From assembly GCA_002448445.1 (NCBI GenBank), contig DJYC01000061.1:26523-54232 (forward strand): a DNA stretch of 27,710 bases, read 5' to 3'. This document shows, piece by piece, positions 1 through 8,313 of this stretch (position 1 is the stretch's first letter; each line of letters starts with the position of its first letter). The notes under the pieces were generated by a model. It did no database searches and was not told the DNA's origin. It was given only the letters and a program-made list of their open reading frames with translations. The DNA is from Treponema sp. UBA6988. GTDB lineage: Bacteria; Spirochaetota; Spirochaetia; Treponematales; Treponemataceae. The translations under genes and the position numbers were made by a program.

Positions 1-102
1 GGAAGCCTTTTTTCGGGGCAAAAATCGCTGGGAGCCAATTTTGTAGTTACAAGTATAAAGCTAGAAATTTGCCTAATAAAATTAACAGTTACGTTCAAAG
101 AT

Positions 103-2139
103 TTATTTGTTCTTGTCTTGCGCCTGCTTTAGGATAAGCCTTGCACGGTTACGCACCTTGTTCTGCCCGTTGTCCTGGTTAAGCGAATACTGGAGCGAAC
201 GGATTGCATTCTTGTAGTCACCCTGATAGTAGTATTCCTTTCCAATGCGGTACAAAACGTCTGCCTTTAAGCCCTCGTCCAAGGTTCTTGGCAAAGCTTT
301 CTTTAGGCTGTCCAAGGCCAAAGCGCTCTGCCCCCTTCCCGCGTAGATGTTTGCGGCATTGATGTAGGCATTCGTTACAGCCTCTGTCTTTCCGCCGGAA
401 CTAAAGATTGGGCTTCTCTTTGAAAAGTTTTCTATAATATGCCTATACATTGACTGTGCTTCGTCTATGCGGCCATCCTTTACGTAGAACCAGGCAGCGG
501 CTTCACATTCCCAAAGATCCAGCAGTTCCGGATGCTCAGAAGGCTCAAACTTTGGAGGAAGACCATCATCATCCTCTCCCGACTTCTTCTTTCCGGTAAT
601 GGCTTCCTCGTGCAAAGACTGCTCGTATTTTATGAACAAATCCCTTGCGTCATCTGCGTGTCCATTGTTAAGCAGCACAACAACCGCATAGTGAATAACA
701 TCATCGGGGAACAAAGAAGCCTTTTCCAGAGCATTCTTTTCCAAAAGCGGCCAAACACGGCTTGCCTTGTGCTCAGTCTCCCACTCACGGTGCAATTCCG
801 CCAAAAGTTGCTCGCGTATAACTATTAGCCTTGGATTATTAGTCCGCTCAAGAGACGCATCTATTTTTTCAATGGCATCTTCCAGAGATATTTTTGGAAT
901 CCTGTCCTCTTCTTCCATAGCCATTGTTCTAAGACCTGCATAGCGTAAATCCTGCGAAAGCTTATCCTCCGGTGGCCGGCTCAAAAGGTAAAGTGCATAG
1001 TCACCGTAAGATGCAAGACCAGGCACGTAATCCGGGAATTTGTTAACAAGAATGTCCAGCCTGCTAAATTCCTTGGCAAGGTCGTTCTTGCTCTTTAAGT
1101 ACATTGCGCTGTTCACGTAAACAACAGGAAGCACCTGCTTGGCATAAGAAGTCAAACCGGCATTTGCATTGGCAGATTCAGCCAAAATTACGTCTATAAG
1201 CTCACTGCGTATCTTTTCTGCGGCGGCATCCTCTTCAAGAAGGTAATAGTCATCCGCCTCCAGTGCCTTGTGTTCAATCTTTAGCGCCACAGAACCTGGG
1301 AATGAATCCCCTGCAAGCAAAGCTTCAAGGCTTTCGGTGTAGTGGCCTGCATCATAAAATACAGAACCCCAGAAAAGCGAATCTTCCAAAGAGTCAACGC
1401 TACCAATATAGGCCTCTGACGCCTTGTTAAAATTGCCTTCCTTCATGCAAAGGGCAGCAGCATTACGCGCCCAGCGGGAAAGTTTTGTGCTCCTAGCAGC
1501 GTCCAGGTAAATTGGAACAAAGCGGGAATCATAGAAGACCTCAAACTTTTCCTTTGCGGTGGCGGTGTGGTCAGGATTCTTCTTCTTTCCCCTGAACAAA
1601 AAGAAGGTCTTTCCAAACAAGTCGTCAGCACTCCACCCCGTCTCCAAGGCGTAAGAAAGAAAGGCCTCCGCATAAATGGAACCATATTCGGTACCGGAAA
1701 GAGGCTTGGTAACCTTAAGGGCTTTTTTTGTCTTGTTCTGGTCCAGCAGGAAATTTCCGTAAACCGCAAGCAGCTGCTTGTCCTTCTTGTGCTTTCTTAG
1801 CCCCTTCTTAAGAGCTTTCTCCGCACGGCCCGACTCTCCAAGGGTAACATAGCGCTTGTAAACACCCATGCTTTCAAGCGGGGTAGAAGCAAGCTTTTCC
1901 GTCCTTTGCAAAAGCTCCATTGCTTCCTTGGTCTTGCCCTGGCCAATCAAAATGTCCACAAAACCCAGTTCCGTGCTTATTGCGGCACCCTCTGAGTGGG
2001 AAGAACATCCAGCCAGAATAAAGATGGCAGAAAATAAAATTGCGCAAAGAGCAGACAAAGCAATGTGTCTTACACAAGGCTTCACAGCTCCATGCGCCAT
2101 GAATGAGGAAAATCCTAAAGTTTTAGTCTTTGTATTCAA
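103..2139 (-). CDS. TPR-repeat lipoprotein (hypothetical)
   Basis: Predicted 678-residue envelope lipoprotein. A basic N-terminus is followed by a hydrophobic stretch (about residues 24-43) ending in the lipobox ILAGC, with lipidation at Cys45. The rest is helical and rich in TPR-like units, clearest near residues 60-150 and 560-670 (for example the YYYQGDYKNAIRSLQYSL segment). TPR lipoproteins usually act as scaffolds; no enzymatic motif is visible and I cannot name a partner. The start used is TTG, which overlaps the nusB stop as TTGA and implies translational coupling. An in-frame ATG 13 codons downstream would give a more ordinary 32-residue signal peptide, so the start is uncertain. It is the last gene of the alaS - SurA-like - nusB run. 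Confidence 0.75.
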   Translation of the reverse strand: MNTKTKTLGFSSFMAHGAVKPCVRHIALSALCAILFSAIFILAGCSSHSEGAAISTELGFVDILIGQGKTKEAMELLQRTEKLASTPLESMGVYKRYVTLGESGRAEKALKKGLRKHKKDKQLLAVYGNFLLDQNKTKKALKVTKPLSGTEYGSIYAEAFLSYALETGWSADDLFGKTFFLFRGKKKNPDHTATAKEKFEVFYDSRFVPIYLDAARSTKLSRWARNAAALCMKEGNFNKASEAYIGSVDSLEDSLFWGSVFYDAGHYTESLEALLAGDSFPGSVALKIEHKALEADDYYLLEEDAAAEKIRSELIDVILAESANANAGLTSYAKQVLPVVYVNSAMYLKSKNDLAKEFSRLDILVNKFPDYVPGLASYGDYALYLLSRPPEDKLSQDLRYAGLRTMAMEEEDRIPKISLEDAIEKIDASLERTNNPRLIVIREQLLAELHREWETEHKASRVWPLLEKNALEKASLFPDDVIHYAVVVLLNNGHADDARDLFIKYEQSLHEEAITGKKKSGEDDDGLPPKFEPSEHPELLDLWECEAAAWFYVKDGRIDEAQSMYRHIIENFSKRSPIFSSGGKTEAVTNAYINAANIYAGRGQSALALDSLKKALPRTLDEGLKADVLYRIGKEYYYQGDYKNAIRSLQYSLNQDNGQNKVRNRARLILKQAQDKNK

Positions 2140-2564
2140 GTTGCTATCTCTTTACGAATTTTGTCCAGAACAGCATTAATGAATTTGAAGGAAATGTCTG
2201 TGTCGAATTCCTTTGCAATGGCTATGGCTTCATCAATAACCACAGACCCGGGCGTTTCCTTTTGGTACAAAAGCTGGAAAATGCTCACTCGCAAAATCGC
2301 CAAAGACACCTTGTTAACACGGTTAAATTCCCATCGCTCGGACAAGTGCCCTTTTATAAGGGCATCAATCTCTTCAAGATGATTTATTGTTCCGGAAATG
2401 AGAATACGGGCAAAATCGTCCTTTTCAGTATCGGCATTTTTTGCTTCACTTTCAGTATTATTATCTACCCAATCAAGTTTTAAAAGGTCATCCAGGCTCT
2501 TTTTACCCACATCGTATGAGTAGAGAGCCTGAAATGCCAGAATTCTTCCTTTCCGACGAGACAC
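2136..2564 (-). CDS. nusB: transcription antitermination factor NusB
   Basis: 142 residues, normal NusB length. NusB binds boxA RNA together with NusE (S10) and supports antitermination on rRNA operons in the cytoplasm. The family pattern runs end to end: an N-terminal RRKGRILAFQALYSYD helix, the central ERWEFNRVNKVSLAILRVSIFQLL segment, then the conserved VVIDEAIAIAKEF and the FINAVLDKI ending. A low-complexity acidic insert lies at about residues 35-50. The gene starts 7 nt after the SurA-like gene ends, and its TGA overlaps the TTG of the TPR lipoprotein gene, so the three are probably co-transcribed. Confidence 0.95.
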   Translation of the reverse strand: MSRRKGRILAFQALYSYDVGKKSLDDLLKLDWVDNNTESEAKNADTEKDDFARILISGTINHLEEIDALIKGHLSERWEFNRVNKVSLAILRVSIFQLLYQKETPGSVVIDEAIAIAKEFDTDISFKFINAVLDKIRKEIAT

Positions 2565-2571
2565 GGCAAAC

Positions 2572-3666
2572 CTACCAGCTTAAAAGTTTTGTAAGGGCAT
2601 CACCAGTCTTCTTGCGGTCTACGTTAGAGGCATTGTCCAGATTCTTGGCAATGTCGTTGGCAGCCTTCTGAAGGAACTGACCCTGCTTCTGGGTTGTTAA
2701 AGTACCCTTAATATATTCTTTTACAGTGTGCTTTGATTCCGGTTCAACAGGATCGGAAAGCTTAAGCATCTTTGCGCTGTACTTGTTAAGAACTGAATAG
2801 AACTGCCAGTTGTTGCCGCCGTCAATCAATTCGCTTGTAAAGCCTACGCTGCGGCCAAAGAGTTCCTTCATCTTATCCATGGTCCACCCCTGGGCCTGTG
2901 CAGTCTGGGCATTGTTGTGAACCATGATTTCTCCGGCCTGGTAAACCTTGCCGTTGTCAGAAGACTTCATTATGTCTGTTCTGGAAGCCTGCTTTGCAGA
3001 AACCTGCTTAAGGGCAGCGTTTGCCTTTGCCTTTGTTCCTTCAGCATCCTTTCCTTTTGGAATAACATAAAGGAAAAGCTTTGCCATGTCGTCCCAGACA
3101 AACTTGGTCTTGTTTATGTCGTAGAACTCGTTAACTTCCTTGTCTGTAGCAGAAATCTTCTTTGCTTCGTCCTGCTTTTTGCTTACGATGTACTGCTGAA
3201 CAGTAATTGATTCCTTAATGTAAGCCTTGTAGTCGGCAACAGACATTCCTGTTGTTTCCAGAATATACTCGTTCAAGGACTTGCCTGTAGACTTCTTTAC
3301 AGCCTGTTCAAGCTGGGCTTCGGTAATCTGCTGGCCACCCTGGCTGAATGAGCTTACAAAAGCGGCATTTACCTGTGAATCTGTAATGGCAAGACCTTCC
3401 TTTGCGGCCTGCTGGGCAATAAGCTTGTTGGCAATCATTCCGTCAAGGGTTGCCTTCCTAAGCTCAACCTTCTGGGCATCGGTCATCTTCATGCCGTAAG
3501 CTTCGTACTGTTTTTCCGCAACACCGGCACGAGCCTTGAGCTGTTTTAGGGTAATAGTTTCTGATTTGTGCAGTTTTACCACGGCAAGGGGCTGCAACTC
3601 ATTCTGTGCAAACAAAAAACCAGCCGCAGAAAGCAACATTGTAAAACCAATTGCTAAACGTTTCAT
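2572..3666 (-). CDS. SurA-like periplasmic chaperone / peptidyl-prolyl isomerase-like protein
   Basis: 364 residues with a classical signal peptide: MKR, a hydrophobic core, then likely cleavage after LFA at about residue 20. Residues 30-200 match the SurA N-terminal helical chaperone domain, including the segment ATLDGMIANKLIAQQAAKEG and the following DSQVNAAF / EAQLEQAV helices. Residues 200-330 occupy the place of a parvulin PPIase domain but look degenerate, so chaperone activity is more likely than isomerase activity. Such proteins escort outer-membrane proteins through the periplasm. From memory, treponemes encode a basic membrane protein of this type (Tpn39b) beside alaS, which fits the order here. 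The ATG is preceded by a GAGGAAAG ribosome-binding site. A 124-nt gap separates it from alaS upstream, so it may have its own promoter. Confidence 0.8.
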   Translation of the reverse strand: MKRLAIGFTMLLSAAGFLFAQNELQPLAVVKLHKSETITLKQLKARAGVAEKQYEAYGMKMTDAQKVELRKATLDGMIANKLIAQQAAKEGLAITDSQVNAAFVSSFSQGGQQITEAQLEQAVKKSTGKSLNEYILETTGMSVADYKAYIKESITVQQYIVSKKQDEAKKISATDKEVNEFYDINKTKFVWDDMAKLFLYVIPKGKDAEGTKAKANAALKQVSAKQASRTDIMKSSDNGKVYQAGEIMVHNNAQTAQAQGWTMDKMKELFGRSVGFTSELIDGGNNWQFYSVLNKYSAKMLKLSDPVEPESKHTVKEYIKGTLTTQKQGQFLQKAANDIAKNLDNASNVDRKKTGDALTKLLSW

Positions 3667-3790
3667 ATAACTTTCCTCTTCAATTTATAAAAATCAACCG
3701 AAATACCGGTGCAGAGGCCTAACCCCTTTCTAAAAATATAACAAATCAATAATAAAATTCGTTACAAGCCAAGTAGCTTATTTGCAGTTC

Positions 3791-5632
3791 TTATGCCTGT
3801 TTTTCCAGCGGAAGACCGCCTTCTATAGTTGCACGGATTCTGCGCACACCGGCAGAAGAAGACTGTTCCTTAACAATCTTGAACTTGCCAATCTGTGCCG
3901 TATGCTGAACGTGGGGCCCACCGCAAACTTCCTTGCTGAACCAACCTTCCTTTGGACCGATTGTGTAAACCTTAACCTGGCTTTCGTACTTTTCGCCAAA
4001 CAAAGCGCGTGCACCTTCAGATCTGGCCTGCTCAAGAGGCATAACCTCCATGGAAACAGGCAAATCCTTCTGAATCTGCTCGTTAACAATAGCCTCTACC
4101 TGGGCAATCTCTTCCTTAGTCATTGCGCGGTGGAAGCTAAAGTCAAAGCGCATACGCTCGGCAGTAATGTTTGAACCCTTCTGGGCAACCTCATCGCCAA
4201 GAACGTTAACAAGAGCCTGCTGCAAGAGGTGGGTTGCAGTGTGGTACTTTGTGGTAATCTCGCTGTGGTCAACAAGACCGCCCTTAAAGGTACCTGCACT
4301 AAGTGAGCGTGACTCTTCCTGGTGCTTCTTTTCCTCTGCCTTAAAGCCTTCAATGTCTACGGACATGCCGTTTTCCTTGGCCATTTCCTCAGTAATCTCT
4401 ATTGGGAAGCCAAAGGTGTCGTAAAGGCGGAATGCCACGCGGCCAGGAATAATCTTCTTGGGATTCTTCTGAAGGTTGGGCAAAAGCTTCTGGAATTCAT
4501 TTTCTCCAGACTTAAGGGTCTTGCCAAACTTCTCTTCTTCCAAAGTAAGCTGTTCCTTAACAAAAGCCTCGTGTTCGGGCAATTCAGGGTAAGCTTCTTT
4601 GTATTCTTCTATTATAATACCTGCCGGTTTTGCAAGGAAAGAACCTTCAATTCCAAGCTTGCGACCGTAACGTACAGCGCGGCGGATGATTCTGCGGAGA
4701 ATGTAGCCCGCCCCGGTTCTTGCCGGAGTAACACCCTGTGGGTCTCCAAGAATAAAGGTTGCGGTGCGCACATGGTCTGCAATAATGCGGATAGCAGTAT
4801 CGTCTGCTTCGTTCTCGCCGTACTTCTTGCCACTAAGCTCTTCTATAGACTTTATAATTGGCTGGAAAACGTCAGTCTCGTAAACAGACTTCTGGCCGTT
4901 CAAAACGGAAACCGTACGCTCAACACCCATTCCAGTGTCTACGCACTTGCGCTCCATTTCGTTATAGTGACCCTGGGCATCCTTGTTGTAGCCCATGAAT
5001 ACGTTGTTCCAAATTTCAAGATACTTACCGCAATGGCAGCCGGGGCGACAGTCTGGCCCACACTTTGGCTGGCCGTTATCATAGAAAATTTCTGTATCCG
5101 GACCACACGGGCCTGTCTGACCAGCTGGACCCCACCAGTTATCCTCGCGCGGAAGGAAGAAAATGTGGTCTTTTGCAATGCCCATCTCTTCCCAACGTGC
5201 AGCTGCCTCTTCATCGCGGGGAATCTCCGTACCGTCAGCAGTCTTTTCGCCCGCAAAAACGGTAACGTTCAGCTTTTCCTTTGGAATTCCAAGATATTTT
5301 GGAGAAGTTAAAAATTCAAATGAATAGGCAATGGACTCCTGCTTAAAATAAGCACCAAGGCTCCAGTTACCCAGCATCTCAAAAAAGGTAAGATGGCTTG
5401 CATCTCCTACGGAATCAATGTCTCCGGTGCGCACACACTTCTGGTAATCCGTAAGACGGTCGCCGGACGGATGCTTTTCGCCCAAAAGATAGGGAACAAG
5501 CGGCTGCATACCCGCAGTAGTAAACAAAACCGTCGGGTCATTGTTTGGCAAAAGGCTCTTTCCGCTAATTTCCACATGATTCTTTGACTTGAAAAATTCA
5601 ATGTACTTAGAACGCAACTCGTTGACTTTCAT
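3791..5632 (-). CDS. alaS: alanyl-tRNA synthetase, short spirochete form
   Basis: Charges tRNA-Ala. It has 613 residues against about 875 in E. coli. The class II catalytic core (residues 1-240, including TTAGMQPLVPYLLG and the EMLGNWSLG motif) and tRNA-recognition domain (to about 430) are followed by the editing domain. The editing zinc site is intact: His464 and His468 (HTATH) and Cys570 and His574 (CGGPH). The protein then ends in RRIRATIEGG, so the C-terminal oligomerisation (C-Ala) region is absent; short forms are known in spirochetes. A cysteine-rich loop at Cys191, Cys195, Cys199 and Cys201 sits between TGPCGPDTEIFYD and YLEIWNNVFM and could bind zinc. No Shine-Dalgarno is seen; a promoter abuts the ATG. 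Confidence 0.97.
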   Translation of the reverse strand: MKVNELRSKYIEFFKSKNHVEISGKSLLPNNDPTVLFTTAGMQPLVPYLLGEKHPSGDRLTDYQKCVRTGDIDSVGDASHLTFFEMLGNWSLGAYFKQESIAYSFEFLTSPKYLGIPKEKLNVTVFAGEKTADGTEIPRDEEAAARWEEMGIAKDHIFFLPREDNWWGPAGQTGPCGPDTEIFYDNGQPKCGPDCRPGCHCGKYLEIWNNVFMGYNKDAQGHYNEMERKCVDTGMGVERTVSVLNGQKSVYETDVFQPIIKSIEELSGKKYGENEADDTAIRIIADHVRTATFILGDPQGVTPARTGAGYILRRIIRRAVRYGRKLGIEGSFLAKPAGIIIEEYKEAYPELPEHEAFVKEQLTLEEEKFGKTLKSGENEFQKLLPNLQKNPKKIIPGRVAFRLYDTFGFPIEITEEMAKENGMSVDIEGFKAEEKKHQEESRSLSAGTFKGGLVDHSEITTKYHTATHLLQQALVNVLGDEVAQKGSNITAERMRFDFSFHRAMTKEEIAQVEAIVNEQIQKDLPVSMEVMPLEQARSEGARALFGEKYESQVKVYTIGPKEGWFSKEVCGGPHVQHTAQIGKFKIVKEQSSSAGVRRIRATIEGGLPLEKQA

Positions 5633-5640
5633 AATGTTTT

Positions 5641-5669
5641 ATAGTAAAAGATTCAAGGTTTTTAGTCAA
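5641..5669 (-). promoter_or_regulatory. predicted alaS promoter, apparently leaderless
   Basis: On the minus strand TTGACT (5664-5669) and TACTAT (5641-5646) are separated by 17 nt. The -10 lies only 8 nt before the alaS ATG. There is no purine-rich ribosome-binding site, so transcription would begin at or within 1-2 nt of the start codon. Confidence 0.55.
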
Positions 5670-5691
5670 GATAACGCAAATCCATCGGTTG

Positions 5692-5752
5692 GTGAGCCTG
5701 TCGAAGGGAACATACCCCCAAAAAAAACGTTCCCTGAGCAAAGTCGAACCAA
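5692..5752. repeat. imperfect palindromic intergenic repeat
   Basis: The arms GAGCCTGTCGAAGGGAAC (about 5694-5711) and GTTCCCTGAGCAAAGTCGAA (about 5730-5749) can pair over most of their length around a poly-A loop. Fragments of the same unit (GGTTGGTGAGCxTGTCGAA) recur at 17095-17114. It lies upstream of alaS and is not coding. Confidence 0.6.
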
Positions 5753-5794
5753 TCTCTTCTATATAAATAGTAAGTTCAATTTTGAGTTCTGCAA

Positions 5795-5836
5795 ATAAAT
5801 GTCATTCTCGGAGTTAACAATAAATGTCATTCTCGG
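5795..5836. repeat. 17-bp tandem direct repeat
   Basis: ATAAATGTCATTCTCGG occurs twice, at 5795-5811 and 5820-5836, a 25-bp period. The second copy leads into the hairpin TCTCGGGCTTGACCCGGGA and then the composite repeat. Confidence 0.75.
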
Positions 5837-6103
5837 GCTTGACCCGGGAATCTTCTGGACGGTACCTTTATCCGCTCTACCATTTTATTCCTTGGCTAAT
5901 TCGACATCTTGCCATTTTTTACTAAGGCTAACAAGGAGCGCCAAGGACGGCGCATCGTGTGTTTGCAGAAAAGCATGCGCGTTTTAGCAGAAAACGCGAT
6001 AGTAAAAAATGGCAAGGAGGCCATTTTTTACGGGCTTTCCGGGGTTCCGCTTGCGCTCCATTGCTCTGCAACGCGCTACGCGCGCCCCTCCAATCCCGCG
6101 TAA
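5820..6103 (+). repeat. composite dispersed intergenic repeat, copy 1
   Basis: Parts in order: a GTCATTCTCGGG...CCCGGGAATCTT hairpin; a 54-bp block starting TTCTGGACGGT and ending TCGACA (5853-5906); a variable section bounded by a perfect 16-bp inverted repeat (5908-5923 with 6001-6016); and a GC-rich tail containing TTTCCGGGGTTCCGC...GCTCCATTGC...GCGCCCCTCC. The same order recurs at 17081-17310, and the tail recurs inverted at 19285-19365. The 530 nt between alaS and the VanZ gene hold only repeats and two promoters; short ORFs here are not credible genes. Confidence 0.75.
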
Positions 6104-6128
6104 GTCTTGCCCGCACACTTGCCGACAC

Positions 6129-6157
6129 TTTTCATTCAAAACAGCAATCGTTATACT
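6129..6157 (+). promoter_or_regulatory. predicted VanZ-gene promoter, apparently leaderless
   Basis: TTTTCA (6129-6134), a 17-nt spacer and TATACT (6152-6157), ending 6 nt before the ATG at 6164. No Shine-Dalgarno precedes that ATG, which would therefore sit at the transcription start. Confidence 0.5.
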
Positions 6158-6163
6158 TTGAGC

Positions 6164-6541
6164 ATGAAGTCAAAAACATTTTTAATAAAATTTGCTAAGT
6201 GGTTGCCGGCACTTTTTATTACGGCCTGCAGCTGCTACCTTTCAAGCCAGCCCTCAATCGAACATATGCCGGACTTTTGGAACGCGGACAAACTTGTTCA
6301 CCTGGTCTGCTTCGGTGGCCTTGCCTTTTGGGTTGCCTTTGGCGTGGGGACTAAACTTTCTGCTAAGTGGAGAATAATTTTGCCGGTTCTGCTTACGAGC
6401 GCATACGGCTTTATAGACGAGATTCACCAGAGCTTTACGCCGGGACGCAGCTGCTCCGTCTGGGACTGGTGCGCGGACACACTGGGGGCATTGCTAGGAA
6501 GCCTTGCCTTTTATGCAGTGTGCCGCCTGCACCGTCATTAA
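6164..6541 (+). CDS. VanZ-family membrane protein
   Basis: 125 residues starting at MKSKTF; a longer reading from 6107 would add 19 residues from repeat sequence and is rejected. There are four hydrophobic segments (about 12-26, 43-60, 70-86 and 104-120). The VanZ signature is clear: DEIHQSFTPGR with Asp85-Glu86, then WDWCADTLGALLGS with Asp101 and Asp105. Members named VanZ confer low-level teicoplanin resistance, but most homologues have no known role, so no resistance function is claimed. It converges on the nifH-like gene and the two stop codons overlap in TTAA, leaving no room for a terminator between them. Confidence 0.88.
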   Translation: MKSKTFLIKFAKWLPALFITACSCYLSSQPSIEHMPDFWNADKLVHLVCFGGLAFWVAFGVGTKLSAKWRIILPVLLTSAYGFIDEIHQSFTPGRSCSVWDWCADTLGALLGSLAFYAVCRLHRH

Positions 6542-7386
6542 ATGTTGTAATTGTCCTTGAGCGATTCCATCAGGCCGTATTCAAGGAGAATCTCCTCAAG
6601 GCGTTCCTGTGTCATTGGCTTTGGAATTGCAAAGTTTGTATTTGAATCTATTGCACGTGCCAAGCTTCTGTATTCATCTGCCTGTCCTGACTTTGGATCA
6701 TACTGGATTACAGTCTGGCGGTGGATTTCTGCACGCTGGACAACGTTGTTTCTTGGAACAAAGTAAATAAGCTGAGTGCCAAGTTCCTTTGCAAATGCAG
6801 TGAGCAAGTCCTTTTCGCGGTCAACGTTGCGGCTGTTGCAGATGATTCCCCCAAGGCGAACTCCGCTCTTTACTGCATACTTTGCTATACCCTTGGATAT
6901 GTTGTTGGCAGCATACATTGCCATCATTTCACCGGATGCAACGATGTAAATTTCCTTTGCCTTTCCTTCGCGCATTGGCATTGCAAAGCCACCGCATACA
7001 ACGTCACCAAGAACGTCATAAAAAACATAGTCAAGGTCTTCGGTATAGGCCCCCTGCTCTTCCAAAAGGCCAATGGAAGTGATGATTCCCCTTCCTGCGC
7101 ATCCAACACCCGGCTCAGGTCCGCCTGATTCAACGCATTTGATTCCGCCAAAGCCTTCGCGCATAATGTCTGAAAGCTCAACGTCCTCTCCGTTCTCGCG
7201 GATCGTGTCAAGAACCGTCTTCTGCGCAAGGTTTCCAAGGAGAAGCCTTGTTGAGTCAGCCTTGGGGTCGCAGCCAACCACCATGATGTTCTTTCCCATT
7301 TCAGCAAGTCCTGCCGTAAGATTCTGCGTGGTGGTTGATTTTCCGATTCCACCCTTTCCGTAAATTGCAATCTGTCTTGTAGCCAC
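6538..7386 (-). CDS. NifH-like ATP-dependent reductase (Fe protein) of a nitrogenase-like system
   Basis: 282 residues. Fe proteins are homodimers holding one [4Fe-4S] cluster and passing electrons to component 1 with ATP hydrolysis. Visible motifs: P-loop GKGGIGKS (residues 10-17), the cluster ligands Cys96 (GVGCAGRG) and Cys131 (DVVCGGFAMP), switch II DVLGD, and Arg99, the position ADP-ribosylated by DraT in some diazotrophs. The start is GTG with GGAGG 7 nt upstream. It is the last gene of the eight-gene operon, 30 nt after nifB, whereas nifH normally leads nif operons. The fold cannot by itself separate NifH from MarH-type reductases. The cognate partners are the component 1 genes upstream; no ferredoxin or flavodoxin gene is present to feed it. 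Confidence 0.93.
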   Translation of the reverse strand: MATRQIAIYGKGGIGKSTTTQNLTAGLAEMGKNIMVVGCDPKADSTRLLLGNLAQKTVLDTIRENGEDVELSDIMREGFGGIKCVESGGPEPGVGCAGRGIITSIGLLEEQGAYTEDLDYVFYDVLGDVVCGGFAMPMREGKAKEIYIVASGEMMAMYAANNISKGIAKYAVKSGVRLGGIICNSRNVDREKDLLTAFAKELGTQLIYFVPRNNVVQRAEIHRQTVIQYDPKSGQADEYRSLARAIDSNTNFAIPKPMTQERLEEILLEYGLMESLKDNYNI

Positions 7387-7416
7387 AGTTATCCTCCAGA
7401 TATTTCCCTTTTATTT

Positions 7417-8292
7417 TTAGCCGTGAGAGAAGGTGTCTGCCAGTCTCACCGGTTTTATATATACCTCTTTTGAAAAGTCCTGTCCGCCCGGAACGCCAAC
7501 CGCATCAGCGCGGCATCTTTGGCAGTGGCGGAAGACCTTTATGTATTTTTCACACTCTCCCCTCGCCCACGCAAGATCTTTGCAGGAAGGAACTGAACAC
7601 CAGTCAAACTGATGCTGGGGAATCAGCGGAATTATGTTGTAGATTGTGGCACCATGCTCAGCAACAGTTTTTGCCACAAGCGGAATATGCTCCCTGTTTA
7701 CCTCCGGAACAAAAACCGTGTTCACCTTTACGGTAACTCCGGCAGCCGAAACTTTTTTTATGCCGGAAAGCTGGTTTTCTATAAGAATCTTGGCAGCCTC
7801 GACCCCTTCGTAACGCTTTCCCTCGTAAACAATGAACTCATTTATCTTTGCCTGAATCTCCGGGTCAACCGCATTTACTGTTACGGTGAGAGTGTCAATT
7901 CCTGCGTCAATAATCTGGTCAGCCTTCTGCGGGAGAAGGAGTCCGTTGGTACTCATGCACTTTATCATTGAAGGGAATTCATCCCTCACTCTTCTGAATG
8001 TCTCTAGCGCAAAGTCAGTTGCCAAAGTGTCGCCTGGCCCCGCAACGCCAACCACCGTTAAATCGGGGGAAAGTTTTACTGCACGGCGTATTGCATCGAT
8101 TGCCTCGTCCGGCGAGATTATGCAGCTGGCAACTCCCGGCCTTACCTGTTCGTCGTTAAAGTCGCGGTGGCAAAAACGGCAGCCTATGTTACATCCCGGG
8201 CTTACGGGAAGATGAATGCGTCCCTTGTTGGACTTTTGCCCGAGCGCAAAGCAGGGATGATTTTTTGAAATTTCATCAAATGTTTTTGCCAT
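7417..8292 (-). CDS. nifB: NifB radical-SAM cofactor synthase (no NifX domain)
   Basis: NifB fuses two [4Fe-4S] units, inserts a carbide from SAM and adds a sulfur to give the 8Fe-9S-carbide NifB-co. The radical SAM motif is CNIGCRFC (Cys34, Cys38 and Cys41 from this start). The family motifs HPCF at the N-terminus, AGPGDTLA, STNGLLLP and the C-terminal CQRCRADAVGVPG are present. At 291 residues it is the short form that lacks the fused NifX-like domain, which here is a separate gene just upstream. The ATG at 8292 is chosen over a TTG five codons upstream because GAGAGGAAAG lies 5 nt before it. Its presence implies that the component 1 enzyme needs a NifB-derived cofactor, which excludes CfbD, BchN and ChlN-type enzymes. 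Confidence 0.93.
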   Translation of the reverse strand: MAKTFDEISKNHPCFALGQKSNKGRIHLPVSPGCNIGCRFCHRDFNDEQVRPGVASCIISPDEAIDAIRRAVKLSPDLTVVGVAGPGDTLATDFALETFRRVRDEFPSMIKCMSTNGLLLPQKADQIIDAGIDTLTVTVNAVDPEIQAKINEFIVYEGKRYEGVEAAKILIENQLSGIKKVSAAGVTVKVNTVFVPEVNREHIPLVAKTVAEHGATIYNIIPLIPQHQFDWCSVPSCKDLAWARGECEKYIKVFRHCQRCRADAVGVPGGQDFSKEVYIKPVRLADTFSHG

Positions 8293-8313
8293 CGCTTTCC
8301 TCTCCAAGATTCA

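Noticed and set aside
4322..5311. 329-codon open frame on the plus strand
   Set aside because: It lies wholly antisense to alaS, has no ribosome-binding site and codes for no recognisable protein.
5795..5836. CRISPR-like direct repeats
   Set aside because: Only two copies with an 8-nt gap and no cas genes; a simple tandem duplication.
5853..5906. Insertion sequence or transposase remnant
   Set aside because: No transposase-like reading frame or clear terminal inverted repeats are found around the repeated block.
5799..6198. Several short open frames upstream of the VanZ gene
   Set aside because: They fall inside the composite repeat, are mutually overlapping on both strands and are not preserved in repeat copy 2.
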